Shown one piece after another: positions 18,577 to 28,188 of a stretch of DNA of 64,000 nucleotides; positions within the stretch are counted from its first letter, which is position 1; the number at the start of each line of letters is the position of its first letter. Origin of the DNA: Acaricomes phytoseiuli DSM 14247 (lineage in GTDB: Bacteria > Actinomycetota > Actinomycetes > Actinomycetales > Micrococcaceae); contig NZ_AQXM01000053.1 of NCBI RefSeq assembly GCF_000376245.1, positions 20,155 through 84,154 on the forward strand. The letters run 5' to 3'. A program made the position numbers and the translations under genes. A model generated the notes under the pieces. It saw only the letters and a list, made by a program, of their open reading frames with translations. It did no database searches and was not told where the DNA came from.

Positions 18577-18672
18577 TCAGCCTGGCGGAGATAAAGATTC
18601 AGCACGAAGCTCATCTCGAATATGGTGGAGGACATACGGGTCGAACGTATCTAAGGCACCCCACTGGTGCAT
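18577..18672 (-). CDS. Candidate 31-residue small protein
   Basis: Minus-strand ATG at 18672 directly after GAGGGGG opens MHQWGALDTFDPYVLHHIRD and ends ELRAESLSPPG with TGA at 18577. A TATACT hexamer lies about 35 bases upstream. Charged, helix-prone C-terminal half; no family recognised. It is the only coding candidate in the 250-base gap between glnR and mshD. Confidence 0.3.
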   Translation of the reverse strand: MHQWGALDTFDPYVLHHIRDELRAESLSPPG

Positions 18673-18790
18673 CCCCCTCGGCTGCCTAACGGCAACAGTC
18701 AACTAGTATAGCGGAAAACTCGCGGGGCTACTGCCACGGGCGGGTAGGCGTGTCGTTCCGGGAAGATCTAGGCTAGCGGCATGGAGCTCA

Positions 18791-19792
18791 ATGATGCGAG
18801 ATGATATTGAAGAGCCGTTTGCCTCCAACTGGGAAGTTATGTCGTTCTACACCCCGTTAGAAAGCACTCTTGACGAAGATTTCCGCGCCTTCCTCAGCGA
18901 ATACGCGGCGGCTGAAAACGGCACGCAGAGCCCGTTCTCCGAAGAGACCTTGCTAGCGATGCAACCGGGCGGGCGCGGCTGCTTTTTCCACGTTATCCGG
19001 GGCACCAATGAGACGGCGGGCTCCGCACCCCGGATTCTCGGTGTGGCGCTGACCGCTCCTCGGCCCGAAGGCGGGCACACACTGGAAATGGCAGTGCTCC
19101 CCGAATACCGCGATCAGGGCATCGGCACCGATCTGATCCAGGGAATCCGCTACGACCAGAGGCGGGGTGCCGATATTCCCCTGAAGAAGCTGCGCGCCTG
19201 GTCCCATGGCAACTATCCGGCGGCGGCCCGGCTCGCGGAAAAAAACAATTTCGTCCCCGTGCGGGAACTGCTGCAGCTGCGTTCTAATCTCACCGGGCAC
19301 TTGCCTGAGCCAAACTGGCCCGCAGGGGTGCGGCTGCGCACCTTCCTGCCCGGCCAGGATGAATCAGCGCTTCTGGCGGTGAATTCAGCGGCTTTCGCGG
19401 ATCATCCGGAACAAGGAGCACTGACCTTGGCGGATCTGCAGGCCAGAATGGACGAAGCGTGGTTCGATCCAGACGGGCTGCTGCTCACGGTGGACGAAGA
19501 TGACCGCATTCTGGGGTTCCACTGGACCAAGGTGCATCAGCATGACGACGCTGCCCCGCTCGGCGAAGTGTATGTCGTCGGAATATCGCCTGAGGCTCAG
19601 GGCCGAGGCCTCGGCAAGGCGCTGACTCTCGCGGGGATGCAGCATCTGCGCGCCAGAGGGCTCGATCAGGCGACGCTGTACGTGGACGGCGATAACCCCG
19701 CAGCGCTGGGCCTTTACCGCAGCCTGGGCTTCGAGCCGTGGAAAGTCGATGTGATGTATGCACTGGGGGCAGCAGCAGAAACCGAGCGATGA
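18791..19792 (+). CDS. mshD: Mycothiol synthase
   Basis: 333 residues with two GNAT domains in tandem. N-terminal domain has RPEGGHTLEMAVLPEYRDQG, C-terminal domain the acetyl-CoA loop VVGISPEAQGRGLGKALT and LYVDGDNPAALGLYRSLGF. It acetylates Cys-GlcN-Ins, the last step of mycothiol synthesis, the low-molecular thiol of actinobacteria. GGAGCTCA precedes the ATG at 18791. Strong marker for an actinobacterial host. Confidence 0.93.
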   Translation: MMRDDIEEPFASNWEVMSFYTPLESTLDEDFRAFLSEYAAAENGTQSPFSEETLLAMQPGGRGCFFHVIRGTNETAGSAPRILGVALTAPRPEGGHTLEMAVLPEYRDQGIGTDLIQGIRYDQRRGADIPLKKLRAWSHGNYPAAARLAEKNNFVPVRELLQLRSNLTGHLPEPNWPAGVRLRTFLPGQDESALLAVNSAAFADHPEQGALTLADLQARMDEAWFDPDGLLLTVDEDDRILGFHWTKVHQHDDAAPLGEVYVVGISPEAQGRGLGKALTLAGMQHLRARGLDQATLYVDGDNPAALGLYRSLGFEPWKVDVMYALGAAAETER

Positions 19793-19875
19793 GCGCTGGC
19801 GACCACTCGCCTCGGATCTCCTTGTAACCTTAGATCAGCAGCACAGCAGTGGCTGGAACCAAAAGAAAGGGCATC

Positions 19876-22113
19876 ATGCAGCAGGAACCTGCGGGCGATA
19901 ACGGCGCGGAGAACGCAGCCAAACGTCTCAGCACTGTTGAAGTGCCTACAGCCCGGGCTACTCAGGATCGGATCGACATCCCCGACTTCGAGCCGACACT
20001 GGTACCGGAGGGGGATATCAGCCCGGATCGCTTCCTGGACCGGGAACTGAGCTGGCTAGCCTTCAATGCCCGGGTTCTGGAACTCGCCGAGGACCCTAAC
20101 CTGCATCTGCTGGAGCGGGTAAACTTCCTCTCCATCTTCGCCTCGAACCTGGACGAGTTCTTCATGGTCCGGGTGGCCGGCCTGAAACGCCGAATCGCCA
20201 CCGGCTTGGCTGTGCCCTCTGCAGCCGGTTTGAGCCCCCGCGAAGTTCTCGCCCAGATCAGCGAGGAAGCGCATCATCTGCAGGCCAGGCACGCCCATGT
20301 CTTCGCCGATCAGATCCGCCCGGCACTGGCCTATGAGCATATTCATCTGGTCCGCTGGGACGAACTGGATGAGACCGCGAAAACCCAACTGAGCACGATG
20401 TTCTCGGAGAAGGTCTTCCCCATCCTCACCCCGCTCGCGGTGGACCCTGCGCATCCGTTCCCCTATATCTCCGGACTCTCCTTGAACCTGGCCGTCGTCG
20501 TACGGAACCCGGTGAGCGATAAGGAGCTCTTCGCCAGGGTCAAGGTGCCGGATCAGCTGCCCCGACTGATCTCCGTCGACGGCCCGCGCGCCGGGACGGT
20601 GCCGGGTAGAGTCGCCCGATTCATCACCCTCGAAGACGTTATCGCCGAGCATTTGGACCAGCTGTTCCCGGGAATGGAAGTCCTGGAACATCACACCTTC
20701 CGAGTGACCCGCAACGAAGATCTCGAGGTCGAAGAAGACGATGCCGAGAATCTGTTGCAGGCTCTGGAGAAGGAGCTGCTGCGGCGGCGCTTCGGCCCCC
20801 CGGTACGGCTCGAGGTCACCACGGATATCAATCCGAATATCCGCGAGCTGCTGGTGCGCGAGCTGGACGTGGAAGCATCCGAGGTTTACGCCGTGCCCGC
20901 TCCCCTGGATCTTCGCGGGCTCAATGTGATCGCCGGGATAGACCGCCCCGACCTGCACTACCCCAAAGCCGTGCCGCATACCTCCCGGGCGCTCAACGAG
21001 TCGGAGACCTCCAAGGCCGCGGATGTCTTCGCCGCGATGCGCCGCCGCGATATTCTGCTGCACCACCCCTATGACTCCTTCTCCACCTCGGTACAGGCCT
21101 TCTTGGAGCAGGCTGCAGCCGACCCCAAGGTCCAAGCGATCAAGCAGACCCTCTACCGCACCAGCGGTGACTCACCTATCGTCGATGCGCTCGTCGATGC
21201 GGCAGAAGCGGGTAAACAGGTTCTGGCCCTCGTGGAGATCAAGGCCAGATTCGATGAGCAGGCCAACATCTCCTGGGCGCGGACGCTGGAACAAGCCGGT
21301 GTGCACGTGGTCTACGGAATCGTGGGCCTCAAAACTCACTGCAAACTCTCACTCGTGGTTCGGCAGGAACAGGACGGGCTGCGTCGCTACTGCCATATCG
21401 GTACCGGCAACTACCATCCGAGAACCGCGCGCTACTACGAAGACCTCGGCCTGCTGACCGCTGACCCGCGGGTCGGCGAGGATCTCAGCCGGCTTTTCAA
21501 CCAGCTCTCCGGCTACGCGCCAAAATCAACCTTCAAGCGCCTTCTGGTGGCTCCGCGTTCGGTGCGCTCCGGGCTCATCGACCGGATCGAGAAGGAGATC
21601 TCCAATAAGCGTGCGGGGCTGGACGCCCGGGTACAGATCAAGGTGAACTCGATGGTCGACGAGGCCATCATCGATTCGCTCTACCGAGCTTCCCAGGCCG
21701 GTGTGAAAGTCGATGTGATCGTCCGCGGAATCTGCTCGCTGAGGCCCGGGGTTCCGGGGCTCAGCGAGAACATCACGGTCCGCTCCGTGCTGGGCAGGTT
21801 CCTGGAGCACTCCCGGGTCTTCGTCTTCGCCAACGGCGGGGATCCCGTGGTCTTCATCGGCTCGGCCGATATGATGCACCGCAATCTGGACCGGCGTGTC
21901 GAGGCACTGGTGCAGCTGTCGTATCAGGAAGACATCGCAGAAGTGCTCTCGCTCCTGGACCGCTATATGGCTCAGAGCACCTCCAGCTGGCATCTGGACC
22001 ATGAAGGCGCGTGGACCAGGCACCACCTCGATGCGCAAGGAGCTCCGCTCTCCGATATCCAGTCCTGGCTGCTTGCCAGCCGGTCCCGTCAGCGCATGGC
22101 GTCTCGTCGCTAG
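19876..22113 (+). CDS. ppk: Polyphosphate kinase 1
   Basis: 745 residues. N domain [20 protein letters not shown], head domain [17 protein letters not shown], and the two catalytic C domains with the autophosphorylated His in [19 protein letters not shown] and [20 protein letters not shown]. Makes polyphosphate from ATP. ATG at 19876 (MQQEPAGDN) is chosen with AAAGGG five bases upstream rather than GTG 19849. The Nudix/phosphatase gene starts nine bases after the stop, so the two are co-transcribed. Confidence 0.95.
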   Translation: MQQEPAGDNGAENAAKRLSTVEVPTARATQDRIDIPDFEPTLVPEGDISPDRFLDRELSWLAFNARVLELAEDPNLHLLERVNFLSIFASNLDEFFMVRVAGLKRRIATGLAVPSAAGLSPREVLAQISEEAHHLQARHAHVFADQIRPALAYEHIHLVRWDELDETAKTQLSTMFSEKVFPILTPLAVDPAHPFPYISGLSLNLAVVVRNPVSDKELFARVKVPDQLPRLISVDGPRAGTVPGRVARFITLEDVIAEHLDQLFPGMEVLEHHTFRVTRNEDLEVEEDDAENLLQALEKELLRRRFGPPVRLEVTTDINPNIRELLVRELDVEASEVYAVPAPLDLRGLNVIAGIDRPDLHYPKAVPHTSRALNESETSKAADVFAAMRRRDILLHHPYDSFSTSVQAFLEQAAADPKVQAIKQTLYRTSGDSPIVDALVDAAEAGKQVLALVEIKARFDEQANISWARTLEQAGVHVVYGIVGLKTHCKLSLVVRQEQDGLRRYCHIGTGNYHPRTARYYEDLGLLTADPRVGEDLSRLFNQLSGYAPKSTFKRLLVAPRSVRSGLIDRIEKEISNKRAGLDARVQIKVNSMVDEAIIDSLYRASQAGVKVDVIVRGICSLRPGVPGLSENITVRSVLGRFLEHSRVFVFANGGDPVVFIGSADMMHRNLDRRVEALVQLSYQEDIAEVLSLLDRYMAQSTSSWHLDHEGAWTRHHLDAQGAPLSDIQSWLLASRSRQRMASRR

Positions 22114-22121
22114 GAACACCG

Positions 22122-23078
22122 TTGAACGCCTCAGTATCCCCTGTGCTACCCGAGAACGGACCGGAGGAGCCGGCGGTGCTCGCCGCGGGAGCCCTGTGTT
22201 GGCGGATCCGTAAGAAGGAACTCCAGGTCCTGCTGATCCACCGGCCACGCTATGACGACTGGTCCTGGCCCAAGGGGAAATACGATCACGGCGAGACGCT
22301 TCCGCAGACCGCGGTCCGTGAAGTGCGCGAAGAAGTCGGGCTCAAGATCTCACTGGGCATTCCTTTACCCGAAATCGACTACCGGGTGAATTCCGGTCTG
22401 AAACGCGTCTACTACTGGGCTGCTGAGACCGGGGAGCAGAAGCCGGTGCCGGATGGCAAAGAAGTGGATGCAGTGCTGTGGGCCACTCCGCAGCGGGCCC
22501 GGGAGCTACTCACGAACCCTTCTGATGTGATCCCGCTCGATGCGCTCAGCAGAGCTTTCGAGCAGCAGCAGCTCGCCACCTGGCCGTTGATCGTGCTCAG
22601 ACACGCCAAAGCCAAGCCCCGCTCTTCCTGGACTCGGGCCGAAGGGGACCGGCCGTTAGCCGCCACCGGCCAACGGCAAGCAGCGGCGGTGAAGCGGCTG
22701 CTCTCGGCCTGGTCTCCGAAACGCGTTATCAGCAGTCCTTGGCTGCGCTGCGTCGCCACGGTATCCGCTTATGTCAAGGCCAGCGACGCCAAGATCAAGC
22801 TCGTGGACGCCCTGACCGAAGCCGAGCACCGGCGTAAGCCCAAGAAGACCGCAGCTGTTCTCGATGGGGTGCTCGACAAGCACCGGCCCGTCGTGGTCTG
22901 CGTGCACCGGCCGACTCTGCCGACAGTACTCAACCGCTTAAAAAAAGAGATGCCCGAGGGCCTGGCCGAACGGCTGCCATCTGCCGACCCGTACCTGAGC
23001 CCGGGGGAACTCTTAGTGTTCCAGGTCTGCCGGGACCGGATCGTCGCGGTGGAGCGCTTCCGTCCTTTTGACGATTGA
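22122..23078 (+). CDS. Nudix hydrolase fused to histidine phosphatase (MutT1-like)
   Basis: 318 residues. N-terminal Nudix box GKYDHGETLPQTAVREVREE (about residues 48-67) followed by a C-terminal RHG domain with LRHAKAKPRSSW and VVCVHRPTLPTVL. This two-domain plan is that of mycobacterial MutT1, which cleans 8-oxo-dGTP and dinucleoside polyphosphates. TTG at 22122 with AGGAA at 22112-22116 is the first in-frame start after ppk. Clustering with ppk, also in mycobacteria, points to phosphate/nucleotide housekeeping. Confidence 0.88.
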   Translation: MNASVSPVLPENGPEEPAVLAAGALCWRIRKKELQVLLIHRPRYDDWSWPKGKYDHGETLPQTAVREVREEVGLKISLGIPLPEIDYRVNSGLKRVYYWAAETGEQKPVPDGKEVDAVLWATPQRARELLTNPSDVIPLDALSRAFEQQQLATWPLIVLRHAKAKPRSSWTRAEGDRPLAATGQRQAAAVKRLLSAWSPKRVISSPWLRCVATVSAYVKASDAKIKLVDALTEAEHRRKPKKTAAVLDGVLDKHRPVVVCVHRPTLPTVLNRLKKEMPEGLAERLPSADPYLSPGELLVFQVCRDRIVAVERFRPFDD

Positions 23079-23119
23079 GGCCTCGCGTTCCAAAGCTCAG
23101 CCGGAGATAAGATTGAGAT

Positions 23120-23938
23120 ATGAGCCTGCCCACCCCTTATGAAGACCTGTTGCGTGATGTGCTGGAGCACGGAACCCCGAAATCTGACCGCACCGGAACC
23201 GGTACCCGCAGCGTCTTCGGCAGGCAGATCCGCTTCAGTCTAGCGGAGTCCTTTCCGCTCATCACCACTAAACGGGTTCACTTCAAATCCCTCGCCCTGG
23301 AGCTGCTCTGGTTCCTCCGCGGGGATTCCAATGTGGGATGGCTGCAGGAGAACGGGGTCCGGATCTGGAATGAATGGGCCGATGACGACGGCGAACTGGG
23401 GCCCGTCTACGGAGTCCAATGGCGTTCCTGGCCCACTCCCGATGGCAAGCATATCGATCAGATCTCGGCCCTGATCGACGGGCTGCGGGAGAACCCCCAT
23501 TCCCGACGCCATATCGTCTCCGCCTGGAACGTGGCGGATATCGGGAAGATGGCTCTGCCGCCGTGCCATGCCTTCTTCCAGTTCTACGTGCAGCCCTCTT
23601 CTGATGGCCCGGGCAGGCTCTCCTGCCAGTTGTATCAGCGCAGTGCGGATATGTTCCTAGGTGTGCCCTTCAATATCGCCTCCTACGCTCTGCTGACCTT
23701 GATGGTCGCCCAGCAGGTGGGCTTGGAACCCGGAGAATTCATCTGGACCGGCGGGGACACCCACATCTATGACGACCACGTGGCCCAGGTCCAGGAACAG
23801 CTGAGCCGGACGCCGTACCCGTACCCCCGGCTGCGCCTGACGAGGAAGCCGGAATCCATCTTCGACTACCGCTATGAGGACTTCGAGGTAGTCGATTACC
23901 AGCACCACCCCACGATCAAGGCCTCGGTTGCCGTATGA
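23120..23938 (+). CDS. thyA: Thymidylate synthase
   Basis: 272 residues. [12 protein letters not shown] phosphate loop, [16 protein letters not shown], the nucleophilic Cys in [12 protein letters not shown] and [19 protein letters not shown]. Makes dTMP from dUMP with methylene-THF. The stop overlaps the folA ATG (ATGA), so translation is coupled to dihydrofolate reductase, which recycles its DHF product. Confidence 0.97.
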   Translation: MSLPTPYEDLLRDVLEHGTPKSDRTGTGTRSVFGRQIRFSLAESFPLITTKRVHFKSLALELLWFLRGDSNVGWLQENGVRIWNEWADDDGELGPVYGVQWRSWPTPDGKHIDQISALIDGLRENPHSRRHIVSAWNVADIGKMALPPCHAFFQFYVQPSSDGPGRLSCQLYQRSADMFLGVPFNIASYALLTLMVAQQVGLEPGEFIWTGGDTHIYDDHVAQVQEQLSRTPYPYPRLRLTRKPESIFDYRYEDFEVVDYQHHPTIKASVAV

Positions 23939-24510
23939 CTCCCCGGATCGGTCTGATCTGGGCGCAGACGACGCAGGGCGTGATCGGCTCCGAAGGCGGC
24001 ATGCCCTGGCATCTGCCGGAAGACTTAGCGCATTTCCGGCGCACCACCGAAGGGCATCCGGTGATCATGGGCCGGCGCACCTGGGACTCCTTCCCGGAGC
24101 GGTTCCGGCCTTTGCCCGGCCGGACCAATTACGTCCTGACTCGTGAGCCCGGGTGGGGGGTCGAGGCTGACGCAGCTGGAGCTCATGTAATTTGCGACGG
24201 AAAATATGACAGAGCCCTTGAACGAGCAATCACTGTGGCCAAGAACGCCCCCGGCGGCGAAGAGATCTGGATCATCGGCGGCGGGCGCGTCTATCAACAG
24301 GCTTTACCGCTGGCGGATAGCACGGCGATCACCTACATCGACACGGATGTCAGCGGAGACACCCTGGCACCGGAGCTCGGCCCGGAATGGGAACTGACGC
24401 GCAGCGACCCTGCAGCAGGCTGGCATAGCTCGAGCACCGGCACCGGATACCGTTTCACCTGGTGGCAGCGGCGCCAGGAATCATCAAGAGCAGAATCAGG
24501 AAGCGAGTGA
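23935..24510 (+). CDS. folA: Dihydrofolate reductase
   Basis: 191 residues: [21 protein letters not shown] with the Trp/Leu of the substrate pocket, [20 protein letters not shown] for NADPH, and [17 protein letters not shown]. Starts on the ATG overlapping the thyA stop by four bases. Regenerates tetrahydrofolate. Confidence 0.96.
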   Translation: MTPRIGLIWAQTTQGVIGSEGGMPWHLPEDLAHFRRTTEGHPVIMGRRTWDSFPERFRPLPGRTNYVLTREPGWGVEADAAGAHVICDGKYDRALERAITVAKNAPGGEEIWIIGGGRVYQQALPLADSTAITYIDTDVSGDTLAPELGPEWELTRSDPAAGWHSSSTGTGYRFTWWQRRQESSRAESGSE

Positions 24511-24514
24511 GCAT

Positions 24515-25633
24515 ATGTCCCACCGGGTAGGTTTTATCGGCTGGCGCGGCATGGTCGGCTCAGTCCTCTTGCAGAGGATGCGCGAAGAGCAAGATTTCGG
24601 TCAGCTGGATCCGGTGTTCTTCTCCACCTCCAACCACGGCGGCCCGGCCCCGGTTTTCGACGAGGGCGATCCCGGCACTTTGCAGGACGCTTACGATCTC
24701 GATGCGCTGGCCGCCCTGCCGATTCTGGTAACCGCGCAGGGCGGGCAGTACACCGAGGCGGTCCACGGACGGCTCAGAGCCCGGGGCTGGGACGGTCTGT
24801 GGATCGATGCGGCTTCTACCCTGCGTATGGAGGAGAGTTCGGTGATCGTGCTGGATCCGGTCAACCGAGCGGCTATCGATGCTGCGCTGGCTAACGGAGT
24901 CCGGGATTTTGTCGGCGGAAACTGCACAGTTTCCTGCATGCTGATGGGGTTGGGTGGCCTCTTCCGCAATGGCCTGGTGGAATGGGCGACCTCGATGACG
25001 TACCAGGCGGCCTCGGGCGGCGGTGCCCAACATATGCGGGAGTTGCTGAATCAGTTCGGCAGCATCCACGCGGCAGTGGCAGATCAGCTGGCAGACCCGG
25101 CCGCAGCCATTCTGGAGATCGACCGGGGCGTGCTCACCGCGCAAGGCAAGGCCGATGCGAGCCAGTTCGGGGTTCCCCTGGGCGGTTCGCTGATTCCCTG
25201 GATCGATGCGGACCTTGGCAATGGCCAATCCCGCGAGGAGTGGAAGAGCGCCGCGGAGACGAACAAGATCCTCGGCACTTGCGCAACTGATCGGATCGCC
25301 CTCGATGGGCTGTGCGTGCGCATCGGGGCGATGCGAGCGCATTCCCAGGCGCTCACGGTGAAGCTCCGCGAGGGCCTGCCGCTCCCCGAGATCGAAAACC
25401 TCATCGCAGGGGATAATCCCTGGGCGCAGGTGGTGCCCAATACCAAGGAAGCGACGGTTGCAGCGTTGACGCCGATGGCGGCTTCGGGCGGCTTGGAGAT
25501 TCCGGTGGGGCGGCTGCGGAAGCTGTCGATGGGCCCGGAATACCTAAGCGTCTTCACGGTGGGCGACCAGCTGCTCTGGGGCGCCGCAGAACCCCTGCGC
25601 CGGATGCTGGCTATCGCCACCGGCCGGCTCTGA
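24515..25633 (+). CDS. asd: Aspartate-semialdehyde dehydrogenase
   Basis: 372 residues. NADP loop [17 protein letters not shown], catalytic Cys in [13 protein letters not shown] (about residue 137), [12 protein letters not shown] and [15 protein letters not shown]. It is strikingly of the long E. coli-type class rather than the shorter Asd of mycobacteria and corynebacteria. Supplies threonine, methionine, lysine and DAP. Starts four bases after folA, completing a thyA-folA-asd operon. Confidence 0.95.
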   Translation: MSHRVGFIGWRGMVGSVLLQRMREEQDFGQLDPVFFSTSNHGGPAPVFDEGDPGTLQDAYDLDALAALPILVTAQGGQYTEAVHGRLRARGWDGLWIDAASTLRMEESSVIVLDPVNRAAIDAALANGVRDFVGGNCTVSCMLMGLGGLFRNGLVEWATSMTYQAASGGGAQHMRELLNQFGSIHAAVADQLADPAAAILEIDRGVLTAQGKADASQFGVPLGGSLIPWIDADLGNGQSREEWKSAAETNKILGTCATDRIALDGLCVRIGAMRAHSQALTVKLREGLPLPEIENLIAGDNPWAQVVPNTKEATVAALTPMAASGGLEIPVGRLRKLSMGPEYLSVFTVGDQLLWGAAEPLRRMLAIATGRL

Positions 25634-25749
25634 GCTGGCTGTCGAAGCGTCTACCATCGGGCCTCCGGGCGGCCACCTCGCTCGCCTATATTGCTCGGCT
25701 ATAAGCATCTTCACCGTCTACCAGATGGCATTTTTCTGTCTATCAACAG

Positions 25750-25799
25750 TTGACCTTTGTCCCTGACTGAAATACATTCTCTGCAACGCTTTCGCAGAG
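25750..25799 (+). promoter_or_regulatory. Promoter of the RiPP cluster with hairpin/operator at the start site
   Basis: TTGACC (25750-25755), 17 bases, TACATT (25773-25778), followed at once by an inverted repeat CTCTGC (25779-25784) and GCAGAG (25794-25799). The repeat covers the predicted start site near 25785, so it can be a repressor site or a 5' stem. A 110-base leader separates it from the precursor gene. Confidence 0.65.
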
Positions 25800-25910
25800 A
25801 GCGTCACTCGGGGGAATCACCGTCGAATTCTCCGGGTCAATCGGAGCGCCGGGGCATGGTCTGAACACGCCTCCCCCAGGCTTTCCTTGAAGAGTCAGGA
25901 GTCATCAACC

Positions 25911-26090
25911 ATGGATCACCACATCGTTGTTCCAGAAGTCATGGAAACCGAACCTGGCAGCATCATGCCCGAGGTGCTGATCGACCTCGATTTCGAACAC
26001 GAGGGGCAGCACATTCCGCCGGCCAGGATGAGCAACGGCGCATCGTGCTGCAGCAGCAGTTCCTGCACGCTTCCGCCCACTCGGAACTGA
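25911..26090 (+). CDS. TOMM/LAP precursor peptide
   Basis: 59 residues from ATG 25911 with AGGAGT at 25897-25902; an upstream in-frame TTG (25887) has no ribosome site. The acidic leader (about residues 1-39) contains IVVPEVMETEPG, LIDLDF and HEGQHIPPAR. The core is Ser/Cys-rich with nine adjacent cyclizable residues, SCCSSSSCT (45-53), then LPPTRN. Such cores are converted to thiazoles and (methyl)oxazoles by YcaO cyclodehydratases plus a SagB-type oxidase, both encoded next door. The EGQH segment recalls the plantazolicin precursor leader (from memory). Cleavage site unknown; after Arg39 or Gly43 are possible. First gene of the cluster. Confidence 0.85.
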   Translation: MDHHIVVPEVMETEPGSIMPEVLIDLDFEHEGQHIPPARMSNGASCCSSSSCTLPPTRN

Positions 26091-26102
26091 TCCTGCTCAA
26101 TC

Positions 26103-26897
26103 ATGAAATACACCTTGGCCTACGGTACTCAGAGAGCGGATCTCGATGCCTGTTACGCAGTAGTCAACGGCGCATCGATCCTGCGCTTCCGTGAGCACCG
26201 GGAGCTGGTTCGGAGGCTCTTCGATTTCCTGGAGTCGCCGCGCAGCGCGGACGAGGTGACCCGAGGCGTTCCGGGTCTGGCGGACCCGGAACGCCTTCTG
26301 GGCAGACTCACCGAAGCGGGCGCCCTGACCATGGTCGATGATATGCCGAGCACCGGTATCAGCATCGGCTACGATCTCCCCGAATCTCTGCGTTCCGAGC
26401 TGGATCCGCCTCCGGCAGAGACCGCCGAGGCCAGCATCATGGTCCGCGAGTCAACCGCTGAGATGCTGGACTGCGCCGGGATCGCCTGGACCGCCGGCCG
26501 GAAACACCTTCCGGTCGCTCCCGGGGACGGCCATCGGATGATCATCGGCCCGGCGGTTGTTCCAGGCCTCACGGCATGCTTCGAATGCCTCATGCTGCGC
26601 CGCGCCGGGCTGAGCGGCTGGCCGGAAGACTATCTGGAGATCCACCGCAACAGCTCCCGCGGCGAAATCTCACCGAAAGACCTGCAGCTATCCCTCAATC
26701 TCGCCCAGCGGCTCGCCGAAGCCGCTTTCGTGCGGCAGGATCCAGAGTCCATCGGTTCTTGCCTAGTGGTCAACCTGCGCTCGTTGAGCGTTCACGGTTC
26801 CAGAATCTGGAGTGTTCCCCGATGCCCGACCTGCTCGACGAGCGCTACCTCCTGCCTCGGCTATCCCTGGCGGGAGCCGATCTCCGCGAAGGGCTGA
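26103..26897 (+). CDS. TOMM cyclodehydratase partner (E1-like C protein with leader-binding domain)
   Basis: 264 residues. The first ~85 look like a winged-helix RRE (FREHRELVRRLFDFLES, DPERLLGRLTEAGALTMVDD) that captures the leader peptide. A reduced ThiF/E1-like part follows, with IIGPAVVPGLTACFECLMLR, then CPTC; CFEC (159-162) and CPTC (241-244) form the four-Cys zinc site typical of TOMM C proteins. It lacks the ATP loop of true E1 enzymes, as is normal for the class. Its role is to present the precursor to YcaO. Starts 12 bases after the precursor stop; its last 76 bases overlap the YcaO start. Confidence 0.8.
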   Translation: MKYTLAYGTQRADLDACYAVVNGASILRFREHRELVRRLFDFLESPRSADEVTRGVPGLADPERLLGRLTEAGALTMVDDMPSTGISIGYDLPESLRSELDPPPAETAEASIMVRESTAEMLDCAGIAWTAGRKHLPVAPGDGHRMIIGPAVVPGLTACFECLMLRRAGLSGWPEDYLEIHRNSSRGEISPKDLQLSLNLAQRLAEAAFVRQDPESIGSCLVVNLRSLSVHGSRIWSVPRCPTCSTSATSCLGYPWREPISAKG

Positions 26898-28140
26898 TCA
26901 GCCCCGCACTCGGCGTGGCACCAACGCTCACCCAGCCCGTGATCCGGCCGCAGGGAATTCCGGCGAAAGCGCTGCAGGCACTCCCCGCAGCAGCCGTACC
27001 AGTCTTCGCTCCCGGTGAGGACCTGCATTGCGGCAGCAGCTTCTCACTCCAGAACGGTGACCAGGCCGGCTCCCTCCATGGCGAACTGGTAGAACGCTAT
27101 GCCAGCCTGATCATTCCCGAGAACCTCAGCCAGCCGGGCCCGGCCTCGGCCCGGCAGCTGAGCCTGGAGTCGTTCCTACAGTTCACCGACGAGCAGTACG
27201 CTTCCCCGGACTTCCCGTACCGGGATCCGCGCACCCTCAACCAGGTGCACTACTACCCCGCCCGTCGGGCTATCGACAACCTCCCCGTAACGGTTCCGGC
27301 GGAACTGGTCTTCCTGACCGGAGTGGATGCCAAGCGCTGGTGCACTATCAGCTCGAGCGGACTCGGTGCGGGACGATCCCGCGGGTCAGCTGCTGCATCC
27401 GCCTTTTACGAGCTCATCGAACGTGACGCTTTTCTTCGAACCTGGTACGCCCGGCGAGGCGAGGGGCGGCTAGCCATGCTGGGCCAGGAGCCGGCGTTGC
27501 TAGCCTCAGCCCTGGGCATGGGAGCCGAGCTGCCCAGAATGCTGCAGAAGCTCCGGTTACGCGGAATCGAGGCCACCCTGGTGCAGCTGCCGGCCGTCGC
27601 AGGAGTGCCAGTGATTCTCTCCTGCTTGCGTTCCGGAACCGTGGGCCTGGCCGTGGGCTGTGCGGCCAAATCGGCAATAGGCGATGCCGCTCGTACGGCC
27701 TTCACGGAATCCCTGCACAGCTATAACTGGGCAATGCAGCTGCTCGAGGAGGAACCGGCGCAGACGCCCCCGAAGCCGAACTCGATCAAGGGCAGTCGGG
27801 CGAAACCATCGGAGATACCGGCCTCACGCTCCGCTCTCACGTCCAGCTACACGCTCCGCCCGCCAACCGCCCGCTCAACGATTTCCTCGATACCGGCCCG
27901 GAGGCCGGCCTGGTTGAGTTCTTCAGCACTCCTGCGGTCGATTTCACGGCGGCTATCAGCGGTGCTCATGACTCCGGCTGGGAACTCTGCTTCGCCGAGA
28001 TCGCGCCCGCAGTCCTCCACGGCACCGGCTGGTATGTCATTCGCGCTCTGGCCCCGCAGGCAGTGACCCTGGACGTGGGCATACCTCATCTGCGCCAGCT
28101 CGGCGAAGTGGCCCATGCAACCCTGAACCCCTTTCCCTGA
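26822..28140 (+). pseudogene. YcaO cyclodehydratase, frameshifted at a C run
   Basis: From ATG 26822 the frame gives a YcaO protein: LISPALGVAPTLTQP, first ATP/Mg motif GSLHGELVERYAS, second ASAFYELIERDAFLRTWYAR, third AFTESLHSYNWA. After codon for Thr/Pro at C5 (27767-27771) this frame becomes low-complexity, while the -1 frame continues with HAPPANRPLNDFLDTGPEAG, FAEIAPAVLHGTGWYVIRAL and the Pro-rich end LNPFP, ending TGA 28138-28140. Adding one C restores 439 residues, the normal size. As written the enzyme would lose its C-terminal quarter, including the proline-rich tail that enters the active site, so cyclization should fail unless the shift is an error or is bypassed. Uses ATP to form azolines. 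Confidence 0.85.
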
Positions 28141-28188
28141 GCTCACTGACCCCTGAGCTCATCGAGTCTCGCGATCCTAAGGAGCCAC

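Noticed and set aside
20056..21135. Long minus-strand frame opposite ppk
   Set aside because: No start site or family motif; mirrors ppk codon bias on the complementary strand.
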